This document shows, piece after piece, positions 32,617 through 42,320 of a DNA stretch of 64,000 nt. Below the pieces are notes generated by a model. That model had not been told where the DNA came from. It did no database searches and worked only from the letters and a program-made list of their open reading frames with translations. Made by a program: the position numbers and the translations under genes. The first letter of the stretch is position 1; each line of letters begins with the position of its first letter. Source of the DNA: CBDFFW01 sp965246945 (GTDB taxonomy: Bacteria; Pseudomonadota; Alphaproteobacteria; UBA11073); assembly GCA_965246945.1 (NCBI GenBank), contig CBDFFW010000002.1:1-64000 (forward strand), given 5' to 3'.

Positions 32617-33672
32617 ATGGAAAAAACAAATTCCTTCTGGTCGCCAGCGGCATTTAAGCAACGTTTGCCCAATTTAAAGATCCGCCAGGCGATTTTTCAG
32701 GCCATTCGCGATTATTTCAGCGTGCAAGATTTTCATGAAGTGCAAACGCCAGCTTTGCAAATTTCGCCAGGTATGGAAGTGCATTTAATGGCTTTTGCCA
32801 CTCAATATGCAGGTTGGGACGGGCTAGCCGCGCAATTTTTTTATCTGCACACTAGTCCGGAATTCACCATGAAAAAATTGCTGGCTGCGGGTGCGGGAAA
32901 TATTTTTCAAATTTGCCCCACTTACCGTAACCGTGGTGAACACAGCAGTTTGCATCAGCCTGAATTTCAAATGCTGGAATGGTATCGCAGCAACGCCGAT
33001 TATCAAGAATTATTCACAGATTGTATTGGCCTGTTGCGTGCCGCAGCCAGTGCAGCCCATATCACACATTACAAATATAGTGATATCCACTGCGATCCCT
33101 TTGCGGATTGGCAAATTATCAGTGTCGCAGAAGCATTTCAAAAATATGCTGGTATTGATTTATATGCCACTACGCCCAATCCGCTGCAGCCGGATCGTGC
33201 AGCATTGGTCGCGCAATGCCAGGCGCAAAATATTCATGTGAGCGACACCGCCACCTGGGATGACTTATTTTTCAAAATTATGGGCGAGAAAATCGAGCCA
33301 TTATTAGGCCATCCAACCCCGACCATTTTATACGATTATCCGGCTAGCATGGCCGCGCTCGCCCGCAAAAGTGCGCATGACCCTATGGTGTGTGAGCGCT
33401 TCGAATTATTCGTTGCGGGTATCGAACTAGGCAATGCGTTCGGCGAACTCACCGATGCGGTCGAACAGCGCCGCCGGTTTGAAGCCGATATGGTGTTAAA
33501 AGAAAAGCTATACGGCATGCGTTATCCCATTGATGAAGATTTCTTGGCCGCCGTTGCAGCCATGCCGCCTGCTGCTGGCATTGCCTTGGGCGTGGACCGC
33601 TTAATTATGCTGGCCTGCGGTGCTGAAAAACTAACCGATGTTTTATGGGCACCGGTGATGGTTCAGGCATAG
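32617..33672 (+). CDS. epmA: EF-P beta-lysyl ligase EpmA (PoxA/GenX)
   Basis: A class II lysyl-tRNA synthetase-like enzyme of 351 residues without an anticodon-binding domain. It attaches (R)-beta-lysine to the EF-P lysine. Motif 2 is seen in IFQICPTYRNRGEHSSLHQPEFQ and motif 3 in GIALGVDRLIML. An extended start at 32545 is possible but overlaps efp. It sits head to head with efp, which fits substrate and enzyme. No epmB is in the window, so completeness of the pathway is not shown. Confidence 0.92.
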   Translation: MEKTNSFWSPAAFKQRLPNLKIRQAIFQAIRDYFSVQDFHEVQTPALQISPGMEVHLMAFATQYAGWDGLAAQFFYLHTSPEFTMKKLLAAGAGNIFQICPTYRNRGEHSSLHQPEFQMLEWYRSNADYQELFTDCIGLLRAAASAAHITHYKYSDIHCDPFADWQIISVAEAFQKYAGIDLYATTPNPLQPDRAALVAQCQAQNIHVSDTATWDDLFFKIMGEKIEPLLGHPTPTILYDYPASMAALARKSAHDPMVCERFELFVAGIELGNAFGELTDAVEQRRRFEADMVLKEKLYGMRYPIDEDFLAAVAAMPPAAGIALGVDRLIMLACGAEKLTDVLWAPVMVQA

Positions 33673-33708
33673 CATCTGTCGCAAAAGCGTTTAAAGTAGC
33701 GGATACGC

Positions 33709-35775
33709 ATGCTAAGTGAAAATTTACATATAGCAGTGCCGCTTTGGCTCGGCACGCTCTGGTGGCTACCACTTATACTTGCTGGCACCATCGCTGCTTT
33801 GATTGTCTGGCGGGATCCACTGCGCGCAGGTTGGCGTTTATTGCCGCTGGCATTACTACTATTGGCCATTTATCCGCCGCAACGGTTAATCGAAGAAAAA
33901 ATTGCCACGCTGCCCACTGCACTCATCATCAAAGATTTATCCATCAGCCAACAAATTACGGGCCAAATTGGACGTGTCGAAAAATTAGCGACAGCATTGC
34001 AGCAGCAATTGGATCAATTAAAAAATGTTCAGGTCGAAGAAATAACCATTAGTGGCGAAGCAGATTCAGCCCACACGAATATTTGGCAAGCCTACCAAGA
34101 TTTTTCCAGCCATATTCCATACGAACAGCAGGCAGGTATATTTCTGGTATCAGATGGGCAAATTCACGATCTGCCCACTGTCATTCCCAAAAAAATGCCG
34201 CCTTGGCATATGTTATTAACCGGGCCAACTACCGGTATGGATGATCAATTGCAAATCATTCACGCGCCGCCCTATGCGCTGCAAAATAAACCATATCAGT
34301 TAACGGTTAAAGCAATTCGCAAATATGGCATGGCTGAACATCCAGTGCCTCCGGTTTCATTGCCACTCACCATCACAACTGCAGATGGCAGCGTGCAGCA
34401 ATTCAGTCTAACGCCGAATAAAGAAACGGTGGTAACTCTACAGTTAGCGCAAACCGGTGCCCAAGAAATTGTGCTGTCCATTCCGCCGCAAGTTAATGAT
34501 GCCGTAACAGCCAATAACCATGCGATTGTGCCGGTGCAGGTGCAACGCACGCAGTTGAACATTTTACTGCTTTCGGGGGCACCCAGTTTAAATACCAGGG
34601 TATGGCGTGATGTATTAAAGCGTGAACCGCAAGTCAATTTAGTGCATTTTATTATTCTGCGTGATGCCACCCATCAAGCTGCCGAAGCTGAAAAAGACTT
34701 GGCACTCATTCCGCTGCCGTTGGATACGTTATTTGATAAAACGCTACTGCAATTTGACTGGGTTATTTTGGATGATTTTGCGCAAACACCCAATTTTCTG
34801 CCAAGTTATGCCACCGCCTTAAATAAATTTGTACAAACCGGCGGCGGCTTGCTGATTATTGATGGCCAGCATAGTTTGGGCACGCAAAGTTTAGCCAATG
34901 GTCTATTGGCGGATATTTGGCCGAGTGAAATAAATGCGGCAGCCAATTGGCGGCAAAAAACCTTTCAACCCAAACCAACTTTATTGGGGCAAAATCACCC
35001 GTTAACTGCGCAACTTAATTGGCAAGATCATCCGGCTTGGCATGGCCAAGCAGAAGTGACTGCCAAACCTGGCACGCAAATCTGGTTGACAGGTGACGAT
35101 GCCCTGCCACTTTTATTAGGCTGGCAAGTGGGGCAAGGGCGGGTGGCTGAACTTACCAGTAACGAATTATGGCGCTGGGCGCGCAGCGCGGATGAAACAC
35201 CCTGGTTTGCCTTGCTGCAAAATTTAGATAATTGGCTGCTACAAACCCCCACCATGGCCGACCCGCAATTTGCGCTAACAGCGGATCTAGCTACAGCACC
35301 GCCGCAGCTTAAATTATTAATCCATAGCGCTGCACCAAATGTACCACCGGTTTTATGGCAAACTCCAGATATGTCTGCATCACAATCGCTTACTTTGAAA
35401 AATGGCGTGGCTGAACAGGTAGTCCCGTTAAAGCAAACTGGTTTATATACCGCGCAAATTGGCAAGCAGTTTAAGGCATTTTTATATGCGCCTGGCGAAA
35501 GCCCCGAGCGCGATTATTTATTGGCAACGGATCAGATTGTAAAACCGTTGGTGCAAGCCACTGGCGGTGCAGTGCAAGTGGTAAAGGATGCCGTGCCAGC
35601 CTTGCGCTGGGTTCCCATTGGCCAGCATTTTGCCGGCACCGGTTGGCTCGGGCTGAGGCCCAGCCAGGCCAATCAAGCGATTGGGATTTATACCATTCCA
35701 TTACTACCAAATTGGGTTTTACTAATTTTGGTGCTATGTGCCCTGGCCTTTACCTGGTGGCGGGAAGGGCGATAG
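33709..35775 (+). CDS. Large membrane protein with glutamine-amidotransferase-like region
   Basis: A 688-residue protein with membrane helices near the N-terminus (about 10-30 and 40-58) and one at the C-terminus (about 662-683), framing a large outer domain. Within it, ILLLSGAPSLNTRVWRDVL, FVQTGGGLLIIDG and GRVAELTSNELWRW are typical of the class I glutamine-amidotransferase-like fold of COG5426-type proteins that usually accompany MoxR and Bat genes. Those partners are not here. The function is unknown. It converges on coaD with nine bases between. Confidence 0.75.
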   Translation: MLSENLHIAVPLWLGTLWWLPLILAGTIAALIVWRDPLRAGWRLLPLALLLLAIYPPQRLIEEKIATLPTALIIKDLSISQQITGQIGRVEKLATALQQQLDQLKNVQVEEITISGEADSAHTNIWQAYQDFSSHIPYEQQAGIFLVSDGQIHDLPTVIPKKMPPWHMLLTGPTTGMDDQLQIIHAPPYALQNKPYQLTVKAIRKYGMAEHPVPPVSLPLTITTADGSVQQFSLTPNKETVVTLQLAQTGAQEIVLSIPPQVNDAVTANNHAIVPVQVQRTQLNILLLSGAPSLNTRVWRDVLKREPQVNLVHFIILRDATHQAAEAEKDLALIPLPLDTLFDKTLLQFDWVILDDFAQTPNFLPSYATALNKFVQTGGGLLIIDGQHSLGTQSLANGLLADIWPSEINAAANWRQKTFQPKPTLLGQNHPLTAQLNWQDHPAWHGQAEVTAKPGTQIWLTGDDALPLLLGWQVGQGRVAELTSNELWRWARSADETPWFALLQNLDNWLLQTPTMADPQFALTADLATAPPQLKLLIHSAAPNVPPVLWQTPDMSASQSLTLKNGVAEQVVPLKQTGLYTAQIGKQFKAFLYAPGESPERDYLLATDQIVKPLVQATGGAVQVVKDAVPALRWVPIGQHFAGTGWLGLRPSQANQAIGIYTIPLLPNWVLLILVLCALAFTWWREGR

Positions 35776-35784
35776 GCAATTGCC

Positions 35785-36285
35785 TCAGCCATGCAATTTT
35801 TGCTGTACAGCAACAGCCGTAGCATCGCTCACAAAATCCGTAATCCGGCCATGCAGCTGCGCAATCTCTTTCACAAAGCGCGAAGAAATAAATTGGTATT
35901 TATCAGATGCCATTAAATAGACCGCTTGAATATGCGGGTTCAGCCGTGCATTCATTGCCGCCAATTGAAATTCGTATTCAAAATCGGCCACTGCTCGCAA
36001 GCCACGGATCACCATTTGTGCGCCCTGGCTGGCCGCAAAATCCACCAGTAAATTATCAAAAGACGTGATTTGAATTTTGGTTAGCTCACCTGGGGTTAGC
36101 AGCGCCGCAATATCGATTTCTGCGAGCGCCAAGCGTTCCGGCACGGTGAATAACGGGTGTTTATTGGGATTGGCCGCCACCGATACAATCAGCTTGTCAA
36201 CCAAACCAACCGCTCGCCGGATCACATCCAAATGCCCCTTCGTAATCGGATCAAAAGTTCCCGCGTAAAGGGCAATGCGCTGCAT
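35785..36285 (-). CDS. coaD: Phosphopantetheine adenylyltransferase
   Basis: Transfers AMP from ATP to 4'-phosphopantetheine to give dephospho-CoA, the next-to-last step of CoA synthesis. The 166 residues contain the nucleotidyltransferase motif YAGTFDPITKGHLDVI with the T/H-x-G-H equivalent, the central RGLRAVADFEYEFQLA, and YQFISSRFVKEIAQ near the end. All are standard. Bounded on both sides by unrelated genes. Confidence 0.96.
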   Translation of the reverse strand: MQRIALYAGTFDPITKGHLDVIRRAVGLVDKLIVSVAANPNKHPLFTVPERLALAEIDIAALLTPGELTKIQITSFDNLLVDFAASQGAQMVIRGLRAVADFEYEFQLAAMNARLNPHIQAVYLMASDKYQFISSRFVKEIAQLHGRITDFVSDATAVAVQQKLHG

Positions 36286-36316
36286 GCCCTACTAATAAAG
36301 ATATTTAAAAAATATG

Positions 36317-36887
36317 CTACTGTGGTGAAATCATCGATTTGTTATCTTTACTGACTTCGCCAAGTGCGGTACTAAGCGCTTGAGGGCCATTCATGGCATC
36401 GCCATTTTCTTCAATTACCATATATAACGTATTAATCACTTTACCTTGTTTATCAATAAAAAGATGTACAGTACCTCTGTTATGAGTATTACCCCAACGT
36501 GTTTTTAGTTTCTAAATCAAAGCAAATACCACTTCTACCATCTTCTATTTTAAATGCACTGATATTATTAGCAAAAAAAGATAAACTTGGTCCATCCCTT
36601 TCATCATCCCTTTGGTTTTGATAATATCTTTTTTCTGCATTTTTTAATATAAAATCAATTGTATCGGATACGGTCTGGTTGCCTATATGCGTTTTTGCCG
36701 GATTAATAGGAAATTTAGTAGTACTAGCTACGGTACGTTTTATGTCATTTTTTAATTGATAATCCCTAAATCCATAGATGCTAGCTACGGCAATTATCGC
36801 TAGAATAAAACCAGTAGTTTCGCAGCGAAAATTTTTGAAGAAATTAGTATTTAAAAAGTTAAATGTTTTAGATACAGATGTTGACAT
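36317..36887 (-). pseudogene. Membrane-anchored protein, frameshifted in an A-tract
   Basis: The first 132 codons encode a protein with one N-terminal transmembrane helix (about 27-41, FILAIIAVASIYGF) and an outer domain ending DLETKNTLG at a TAA. Deleting one A from the AAAAA tract (near 36509-36513) restores a frame that continues for about 57 further residues (TRWGNTHNRGTVHLFIDKQ and on to KDNKSMISPQ). The extension uses normal codons, so a single-base insertion or sequencing error is likely. No family recognised. AT-rich relative to its neighbours. Confidence 0.7.
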
Positions 36888-36952
36888 TATTATCTCCTGT
36901 TAAACCTTGTCACATTTAGTACACTTATGGCAAATACTTGCATACAAGATTT

Positions 36953-38485
36953 TTAATTTTCTAAGCGGGGGAAAATTGGGACAGGTAGCGGCAAGATTAG
37001 TTCATCTGGCCAAGTATAGCAATCGCTAATAAAGCTAAAATCGCGTTGCGCCGCTGGAATTGCTAATAAATTCAATAGTTTTTCTGCCGCCTCTGGTATA
37101 AAAGGTTGTAAGTAAAGACCTAAATGGCGGATCACTTCGCAAAGAACAAATAGCACGGTATTCATGCGGATCAGCTCACCCTGTTTGCGCAGGCTCCACG
37201 GCGCTTGGGTGTCGATGTAGATATTGGCCGCGCTGCTTAAGGCCCAGATGGCCTCCAAAGCGCGTTGGAATTCTTGGGCGTCTATTTGCTTTTGTAAGAT
37301 GGCATATAAATCACTAGCTTGTTTTAGCAAGACCATATCATCAGCATTTAAATCACCGGCTTGCGGCAATGCGCCGCCCAGATTCTTAGCAATGAACGAC
37401 AATGTGCGCTGCACCAGATTCCCCAAATTATTCGCCAAATCACTATTAATCCGCTGCAGCATGGCCGCATGGCTGAAATCGCCATCCTGTCCAAACGGCA
37501 CTTCGCGCAGCAGAAAATAGCGGGTCTGGTCAAGCCCATAACCATCCACTAGCGCATCCGGCGCAATCACATTGCCGGTCGATTTGGACATTTTCTGCCC
37601 TTCAATCGTCCACCAGCCATGCGCAAAAATGCGTTTCGGCGGCGGCAATTCGGCCGCCATTAAAAATGCAGGCCAGTAAACTGCGTGAAAGCGCAGAATA
37701 TCCTTACCAACCAAATGAATACTTTCTGGCCAAAACCGCGCCATCTCACCATCTAAATTCGGATAGCCCAGCGCGGTGATATAATTAGTCAGCGCATCCA
37801 GCCACACATACATCACATGTGTCGGATCGCCTGGGATCGGGATGCCCCATGCAAAACTCGTCCGGCTGACCGATAAATCTTTGAGGCCCGATTTCACAAA
37901 ACTAATCACCTCATTGCGGCGGGCTTTGGGCGCGATGAAATCAGGTTGCGCCTCGTAAAAAGCCAACAATTTATCGCAGTAATCAGACAGTTTAAAAAAA
38001 TAACTGGCTTCTTCCACCCATTCGCATTCGGCACCGGATGGCGCGAATTTGCGGCCGGCGGTTTCGGTTAACTCATCTTCGCCATAATAAGCCTCATCCC
38101 GCACGGCATACCAACCGGCATAGCTGCCTAGATAAATCGCGCCGGTTTCAATCAGCTTGTTCCACAGGGCTTGCGCCGCTTTATGATGGCGCGGCTCAGT
38201 GGTGCGAATAAAATCATCATTCGAAAAATTCATTTTTTGGGTTAGCGTGCGGAAATTGTCCGAAACCTGGTCGCAAAATTGCTGTGGGGCAATCCCGGCG
38301 GCTGCGGCTGCCTTGGCAATCTTCTGCCCATGCTCATCCGTACCCGTTAGAAACTTCACGTCAAAACCGGCCAAGCGCTTAAACCGCGCCAGCACATCGG
38401 CTGCCAGACTGGTATAGGCATGGCCAATATGCGGTACATCATTCACATAGTAAATCGGCGTGGTAATATAATAAGGTGGTTTCAT
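36953..38485 (-). CDS. metG: Methionyl-tRNA synthetase
   Basis: Charges tRNA-Met. A class I synthetase of 510 residues with HIGH at 19-22 (VPHIGHAYTS), the editing/zinc-region insert, KMSKS near 297-301 (GQKMSKSTGNVIAPD), and a helical anticodon-binding domain. It lacks the C-terminal tRNA-binding extension found in E. coli, as is normal for alphaproteobacterial enzymes of this length. It stands alone; erpA diverges from its start. Confidence 0.96.
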   Translation of the reverse strand: MKPPYYITTPIYYVNDVPHIGHAYTSLAADVLARFKRLAGFDVKFLTGTDEHGQKIAKAAAAAGIAPQQFCDQVSDNFRTLTQKMNFSNDDFIRTTEPRHHKAAQALWNKLIETGAIYLGSYAGWYAVRDEAYYGEDELTETAGRKFAPSGAECEWVEEASYFFKLSDYCDKLLAFYEAQPDFIAPKARRNEVISFVKSGLKDLSVSRTSFAWGIPIPGDPTHVMYVWLDALTNYITALGYPNLDGEMARFWPESIHLVGKDILRFHAVYWPAFLMAAELPPPKRIFAHGWWTIEGQKMSKSTGNVIAPDALVDGYGLDQTRYFLLREVPFGQDGDFSHAAMLQRINSDLANNLGNLVQRTLSFIAKNLGGALPQAGDLNADDMVLLKQASDLYAILQKQIDAQEFQRALEAIWALSSAANIYIDTQAPWSLRKQGELIRMNTVLFVLCEVIRHLGLYLQPFIPEAAEKLLNLLAIPAAQRDFSFISDCYTWPDELILPLPVPIFPRLEN

Positions 38486-38568
38486 TATATCTCTAGCCTA
38501 TGCAGCACAAAGCAATCTTGCAAGTCAGCTGACATGACAGCGCCATGAAAAGCTGTTATATTATTTGT

Positions 38569-38907
38569 ATGACAGATGTTTTAACTCTTTCGCCGCAGGC
38601 TGGCGAAAAGATATTGGCGGAGCGGCAGCGCCAGGCCAATCCCAGCCTTAAATTGCGCCTGCTGGTCGATAGTGGTGGCTGCGCCGGCTATGCTTATCAA
38701 TGGTCGCTGACCGATGCACAGGAGGCCGATGATATCGAAGTTTGCCAGGGCGAAGCCGCCTTGCTGATCGACCCCATCAGCTTGCCATTCGTGGCCGGCG
38801 GGCGCATCGATTATATCGAAGAAATGCTGGGCAGCTATTTCACGATTGATAACCCGAATGCCGCCAGCGGCTGTGGTTGCGGCACTTCGTTCAGCACGAA
38901 ACAATAG
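38569..38907 (+). CDS. erpA: Iron-sulfur cluster insertion protein (ErpA/IscA family)
   Basis: A 112-residue A-type carrier that delivers Fe-S clusters. The three ligand cysteines are present: C38 in SGGCAGYAY, and C102 and C104 in GCGCG. An in-frame ATG eight codons earlier is possible, but this start gives the standard length. ErpA, IscA and SufA are hard to tell apart by sequence alone; no isc or suf genes are next to it, which favours ErpA. Ten bases before aroK, probably cotranscribed. Confidence 0.9.
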   Translation: MTDVLTLSPQAGEKILAERQRQANPSLKLRLLVDSGGCAGYAYQWSLTDAQEADDIEVCQGEAALLIDPISLPFVAGGRIDYIEEMLGSYFTIDNPNAASGCGCGTSFSTKQ

Positions 38908-38916
38908 GGTAATATT

Positions 38917-39531
38917 ATGTCCTGGCGTGCAGTATTGCCGCATTACCGGTCCTTTGCTTATGGCAAAATTCTGGATGAAATTAAGCAGATTGATAAACCC
39001 GTGGTGCTGGTCGGCTTGATGGGGGCTGGTAAAACACAAATTGGGCGCATTGTGGCGCAAACCCTGAACTGGCCGTTTCTCGATGCCGATGAGGCAATTG
39101 AGGAAGCCGCCGGCTGCCCCATTCGTGATATTTTTGACCAGTTTGGCGAGCCGAAATTCCGCGAGATTGAGCAGCGGGTATTGGATAATTTGCTCCATCA
39201 AAAACCGTTGATTTTAGCGACCGGTGGCGGCGCATTCATTCAGGATAACGTACGGGCGATGATCAAGGCCCAAGGTTTATCCTTATGGCTAAAAGCCGAT
39301 CTCACCACCTTATGGCAGCGCACGACCAATACCAAACACCGGCCGCTGCTGCAAACCGATGACCGCAGCCGCGTGCTGAACGATTTAATGTTGCAACGTT
39401 ATCCCATTTATGCCGAAGCCGATATTAAGGTTGATACGGACGAGCTTAATCGCTGGCAAACGCTTGATCGGGTTTTGGCCGCCTTGCATGAATGGCAAAC
39501 GCAGCAAACAACAATTAAACAAAATATTTAA
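38917..39531 (+). CDS. aroK: Shikimate kinase
   Basis: Phosphorylates shikimate at C3 in the aromatic amino-acid pathway. Of the 204 residues, the P-loop GLMGAGKT is at 33-40, the shikimate-binding DADE at 56-59, the central REIEQRVL and the ATGGGAF motif follow, and the lid region with RPLLQTDDR is intact. A 28-residue N-terminal extension before the first strand is common in alphaproteobacteria. The aroB gene that normally follows is absent. Its stop interlocks with that of the convergent 915-residue gene. Confidence 0.95.
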   Translation: MSWRAVLPHYRSFAYGKILDEIKQIDKPVVLVGLMGAGKTQIGRIVAQTLNWPFLDADEAIEEAAGCPIRDIFDQFGEPKFREIEQRVLDNLLHQKPLILATGGGAFIQDNVRAMIKAQGLSLWLKADLTTLWQRTTNTKHRPLLQTDDRSRVLNDLMLQRYPIYAEADIKVDTDELNRWQTLDRVLAALHEWQTQQTTIKQNI

Positions 39532-42275
39532 GCGGGCTTTCCATTTGGTATAGCCAAATAAATTCGAGTAGTCGCAAAATTATTGCTGGTGGGGGGTGTT
39601 ATAATTGCTGCCGCTAAATGCGTATCTACATGTTCTGCCGCCAAACGTCCGCCAGTGGCTTCTGTATCCAAATGGAGATCGAATGCGACGCGCTGTATAC
39701 CATTTCGGGCTTTTTCGCTTGGCATATAAGCTTGTGGCTTTATTGGTGTGACTATCGTAGGCTGTTTTTTACTATTATATTGCTGACGGAAATTTTCAAC
39801 TTTCACTTTCTGAATATCAGCATCGGTGAAACTTTTATCCGCTTTGGCGGTATTGCCTTCAAAGCTGCAGAAAGTTCTTAGATAAGCCAATGTTTTATCC
39901 GCAATCGCATCATTGCCGTAAGCGTTCGCAATGGCAGCCCATACATTTGGATCCTTTATCGCTACTTGCAAATAGTCAGCCGTACTCTTGTGAGCTAGGG
40001 CCTCACGCTGTCCCTCATATTTATTAATGTTAGCCGTACTCATGCCATTGCGTTTAGCATCTGCCAACGCCAGCTGTGTTGCCACGAAATTCAAAACACT
40101 TGTAAGTTCAGCTTTTGGATGTACTCCTTTGCCAGATAATTTAATCATCCGAATGCCATTGGGCATTTTCGCGAACGTAATATGCGGTGCTTTTAACTGT
40201 TGATCATAAGTCAGTACAAATTTTTCAGTAATGATAATTCTTTTACCTTTGGCATCTTGCACTGCTTTTAAAGCTTTAAAAATTACACAGTTCATCCCTT
40301 GATCAGAACTTACTTTTAAATCATAACCACTTAATTTAAGCACACCCGTATCGGTTACCGTTTTCCATAATATTTTAGCGCGATCATTTAATTTGGTAAC
40401 CGCTGGCGTATGTTGTGTTTCCACATTCAGGCCGTGGCCCAAATATAACGCTTGTTGCTGGCCGCCAAATTTTTTCAAAGCATGAATGCCGGTTTTGATT
40501 TCGGTACCCATATTAGTGACTAAAATTTTGGGTTCGCCTTTCAACACTTTTTGTATATGTGCTGCTGAAAAGCGGCCGATGGGATGACCATTTCTATCTA
40601 GCTTATAAATCGCCACCGGTTCGCCAGTTTTAGGATCCGGCACCGTAATACCTGTAAAGCTTTTGCACGATATCACATTATAACCGCGTAATTTGGTGAT
40701 ATCCAAAGCCGGACTGGTGACCGGCGCTTTTTTGCCTTTTTTTACTTTGACTGTTTTTTGTTTAGCGGCGCTGGTGCCTTGAAAGACATTGCAATCAGCG
40801 TTATCGCTGATTTGCGCTAAATCATAAGCCAAGCCAGGGGATGATATCCCATGTTTCTGCAATTTTGCCCGAAACTCTTGTAAATTTTTGGTCAAGTTTA
40901 ATTGATTAAATAAACTGGCTTTGGGTACAAAGCTTTCATATTTGAACCACACAGCTACATTGGCCGCTTCCGGATAACGCAGCTTGGGCGGATAATCTTT
41001 GTGCAAGATAGTGTTACCATTACCCACATCAACCAGCGGCTCATTTTTAGAATTAATTAGCGGATATTTTTTCGGATCTTGCTTATGCAAAACAATTGGG
41101 CTTACATCAGCGATATCAATTTGCGTGAGATTGGCTTTGCCTAAACGCTGTAATAAATTATCAAATTTGGTCAGCGTAACACCAGGGCCAGGATTATTGC
41201 TTTCTAATGTATTTGCTTGGCCACCTTGAGACTCAAAAACAACCCGTTTACCATTGTTATCGGTAGTACAGAAAAACACATGCCCGCTGCCATTGCTGCG
41301 TTTGATACTAATAATGGCATGTAGTGGAATATCTTTTTCGCTCGGGTGTTTTTGATGCGCGGGATCACCTGCTTTAAAACGAAACAAATTTAAATTATGG
41401 GCGGTCGCTACTTCAGAGGCTCTTAAAAAAGCGGTGCCGCCATTCCCATGTACACCCAAATATTGGCAAACCACACCTACAAAACCGTTACAATCTAATC
41501 CAACATAAGGATTGGTTTGGCCCCAGTAATAGGGTACGCCCAATAGGTTGGTGGAAATATATTGATATGGCGAATTATAGCTCAGTGAAACGTTTAAATC
41601 AGGGACATCCCCTAATTTATTTTTGTATTTATTATACAATTCAGCCACTGTTAATTCATGGCCATAATAGGTAAAGGCACCATTACCATTTTGAGTATTA
41701 CTATTATAAGCTTTGGCACTAATAATATCTTTGACGATTTTATCGTGCTCACCTTTTACATAGGCTTTAATAAGTTCATGGCTGCCACTCGGTCCTAAAA
41801 AATAGCCAAAATAAAGCAAAGTCGGATCTTTGGCAAAACGCTCGGCCATTTGATTGATAGCGGCCGGATTGGGTTTTTTATCAGTTCCTGTAGTATTCGC
41901 CGTCAGCATTTCCTTGGCAGCTTCAAAACAGGTTTTCCGCACCGCGGGTTTGACTATTTGCGTTAAATAATAATAGAAAACAGCAGTAGCTTTTTGCGGG
42001 TCAAACCGTTCCTGCAAATCATTTTGAATATTAAAAGTATCACGCTGTTTTTGCGTCATATGCGCGACGCCGTCTTTAAAGGTGGCGGCTTGCAATTGGA
42101 AAACACCACTGGCATTCCCGCCACTAACATTAAATGGATCAAAACCACTTTCTGTTTCGGCAATACCAAGCATTAAATTTTTATAAGCTGGAGTAATACC
42201 CATCAGCATATCCATAGCAGATTGAACGCTTTGCTTGGTTTCAGCTCTTTGTTTTTGTGACGCGGGTGCGGGCAT
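39528..42275 (-). CDS. Large protein with transglycosylase-like and NlpC/P60-like domains
   Basis: A 915-residue protein. The N-terminal region resembles a lytic transglycosylase: LMLGIAETESGFDPFNVSGG with catalytic E42, then ASGVFQLQAATF. Next is an NlpC/P60-like cysteine peptidase: PYYWGQTNPYVGLDCNGFVG with C262 as nucleophile and GSGHVFF with H332. Both would cut peptidoglycan, at glycan and peptide bonds. The last 500 residues match nothing I know. There is no signal peptide, so release would need a phage, secretion system or lysis. T7 gp16 also starts with a transglycosylase, but has no peptidase. No such machinery is next to it. Confidence 0.7.
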   Translation of the reverse strand: MPAPASQKQRAETKQSVQSAMDMLMGITPAYKNLMLGIAETESGFDPFNVSGGNASGVFQLQAATFKDGVAHMTQKQRDTFNIQNDLQERFDPQKATAVFYYYLTQIVKPAVRKTCFEAAKEMLTANTTGTDKKPNPAAINQMAERFAKDPTLLYFGYFLGPSGSHELIKAYVKGEHDKIVKDIISAKAYNSNTQNGNGAFTYYGHELTVAELYNKYKNKLGDVPDLNVSLSYNSPYQYISTNLLGVPYYWGQTNPYVGLDCNGFVGVVCQYLGVHGNGGTAFLRASEVATAHNLNLFRFKAGDPAHQKHPSEKDIPLHAIISIKRSNGSGHVFFCTTDNNGKRVVFESQGGQANTLESNNPGPGVTLTKFDNLLQRLGKANLTQIDIADVSPIVLHKQDPKKYPLINSKNEPLVDVGNGNTILHKDYPPKLRYPEAANVAVWFKYESFVPKASLFNQLNLTKNLQEFRAKLQKHGISSPGLAYDLAQISDNADCNVFQGTSAAKQKTVKVKKGKKAPVTSPALDITKLRGYNVISCKSFTGITVPDPKTGEPVAIYKLDRNGHPIGRFSAAHIQKVLKGEPKILVTNMGTEIKTGIHALKKFGGQQQALYLGHGLNVETQHTPAVTKLNDRAKILWKTVTDTGVLKLSGYDLKVSSDQGMNCVIFKALKAVQDAKGKRIIITEKFVLTYDQQLKAPHITFAKMPNGIRMIKLSGKGVHPKAELTSVLNFVATQLALADAKRNGMSTANINKYEGQREALAHKSTADYLQVAIKDPNVWAAIANAYGNDAIADKTLAYLRTFCSFEGNTAKADKSFTDADIQKVKVENFRQQYNSKKQPTIVTPIKPQAYMPSEKARNGIQRVAFDLHLDTEATGGRLAAEHVDTHLAAAIITPPTSNNFATTRIYLAIPNGKPA

Positions 42276-42320
42276 CGGAATATTCCAGTTCGGCTTTCAG
42301 ATAGTACTATTGTCTATATT

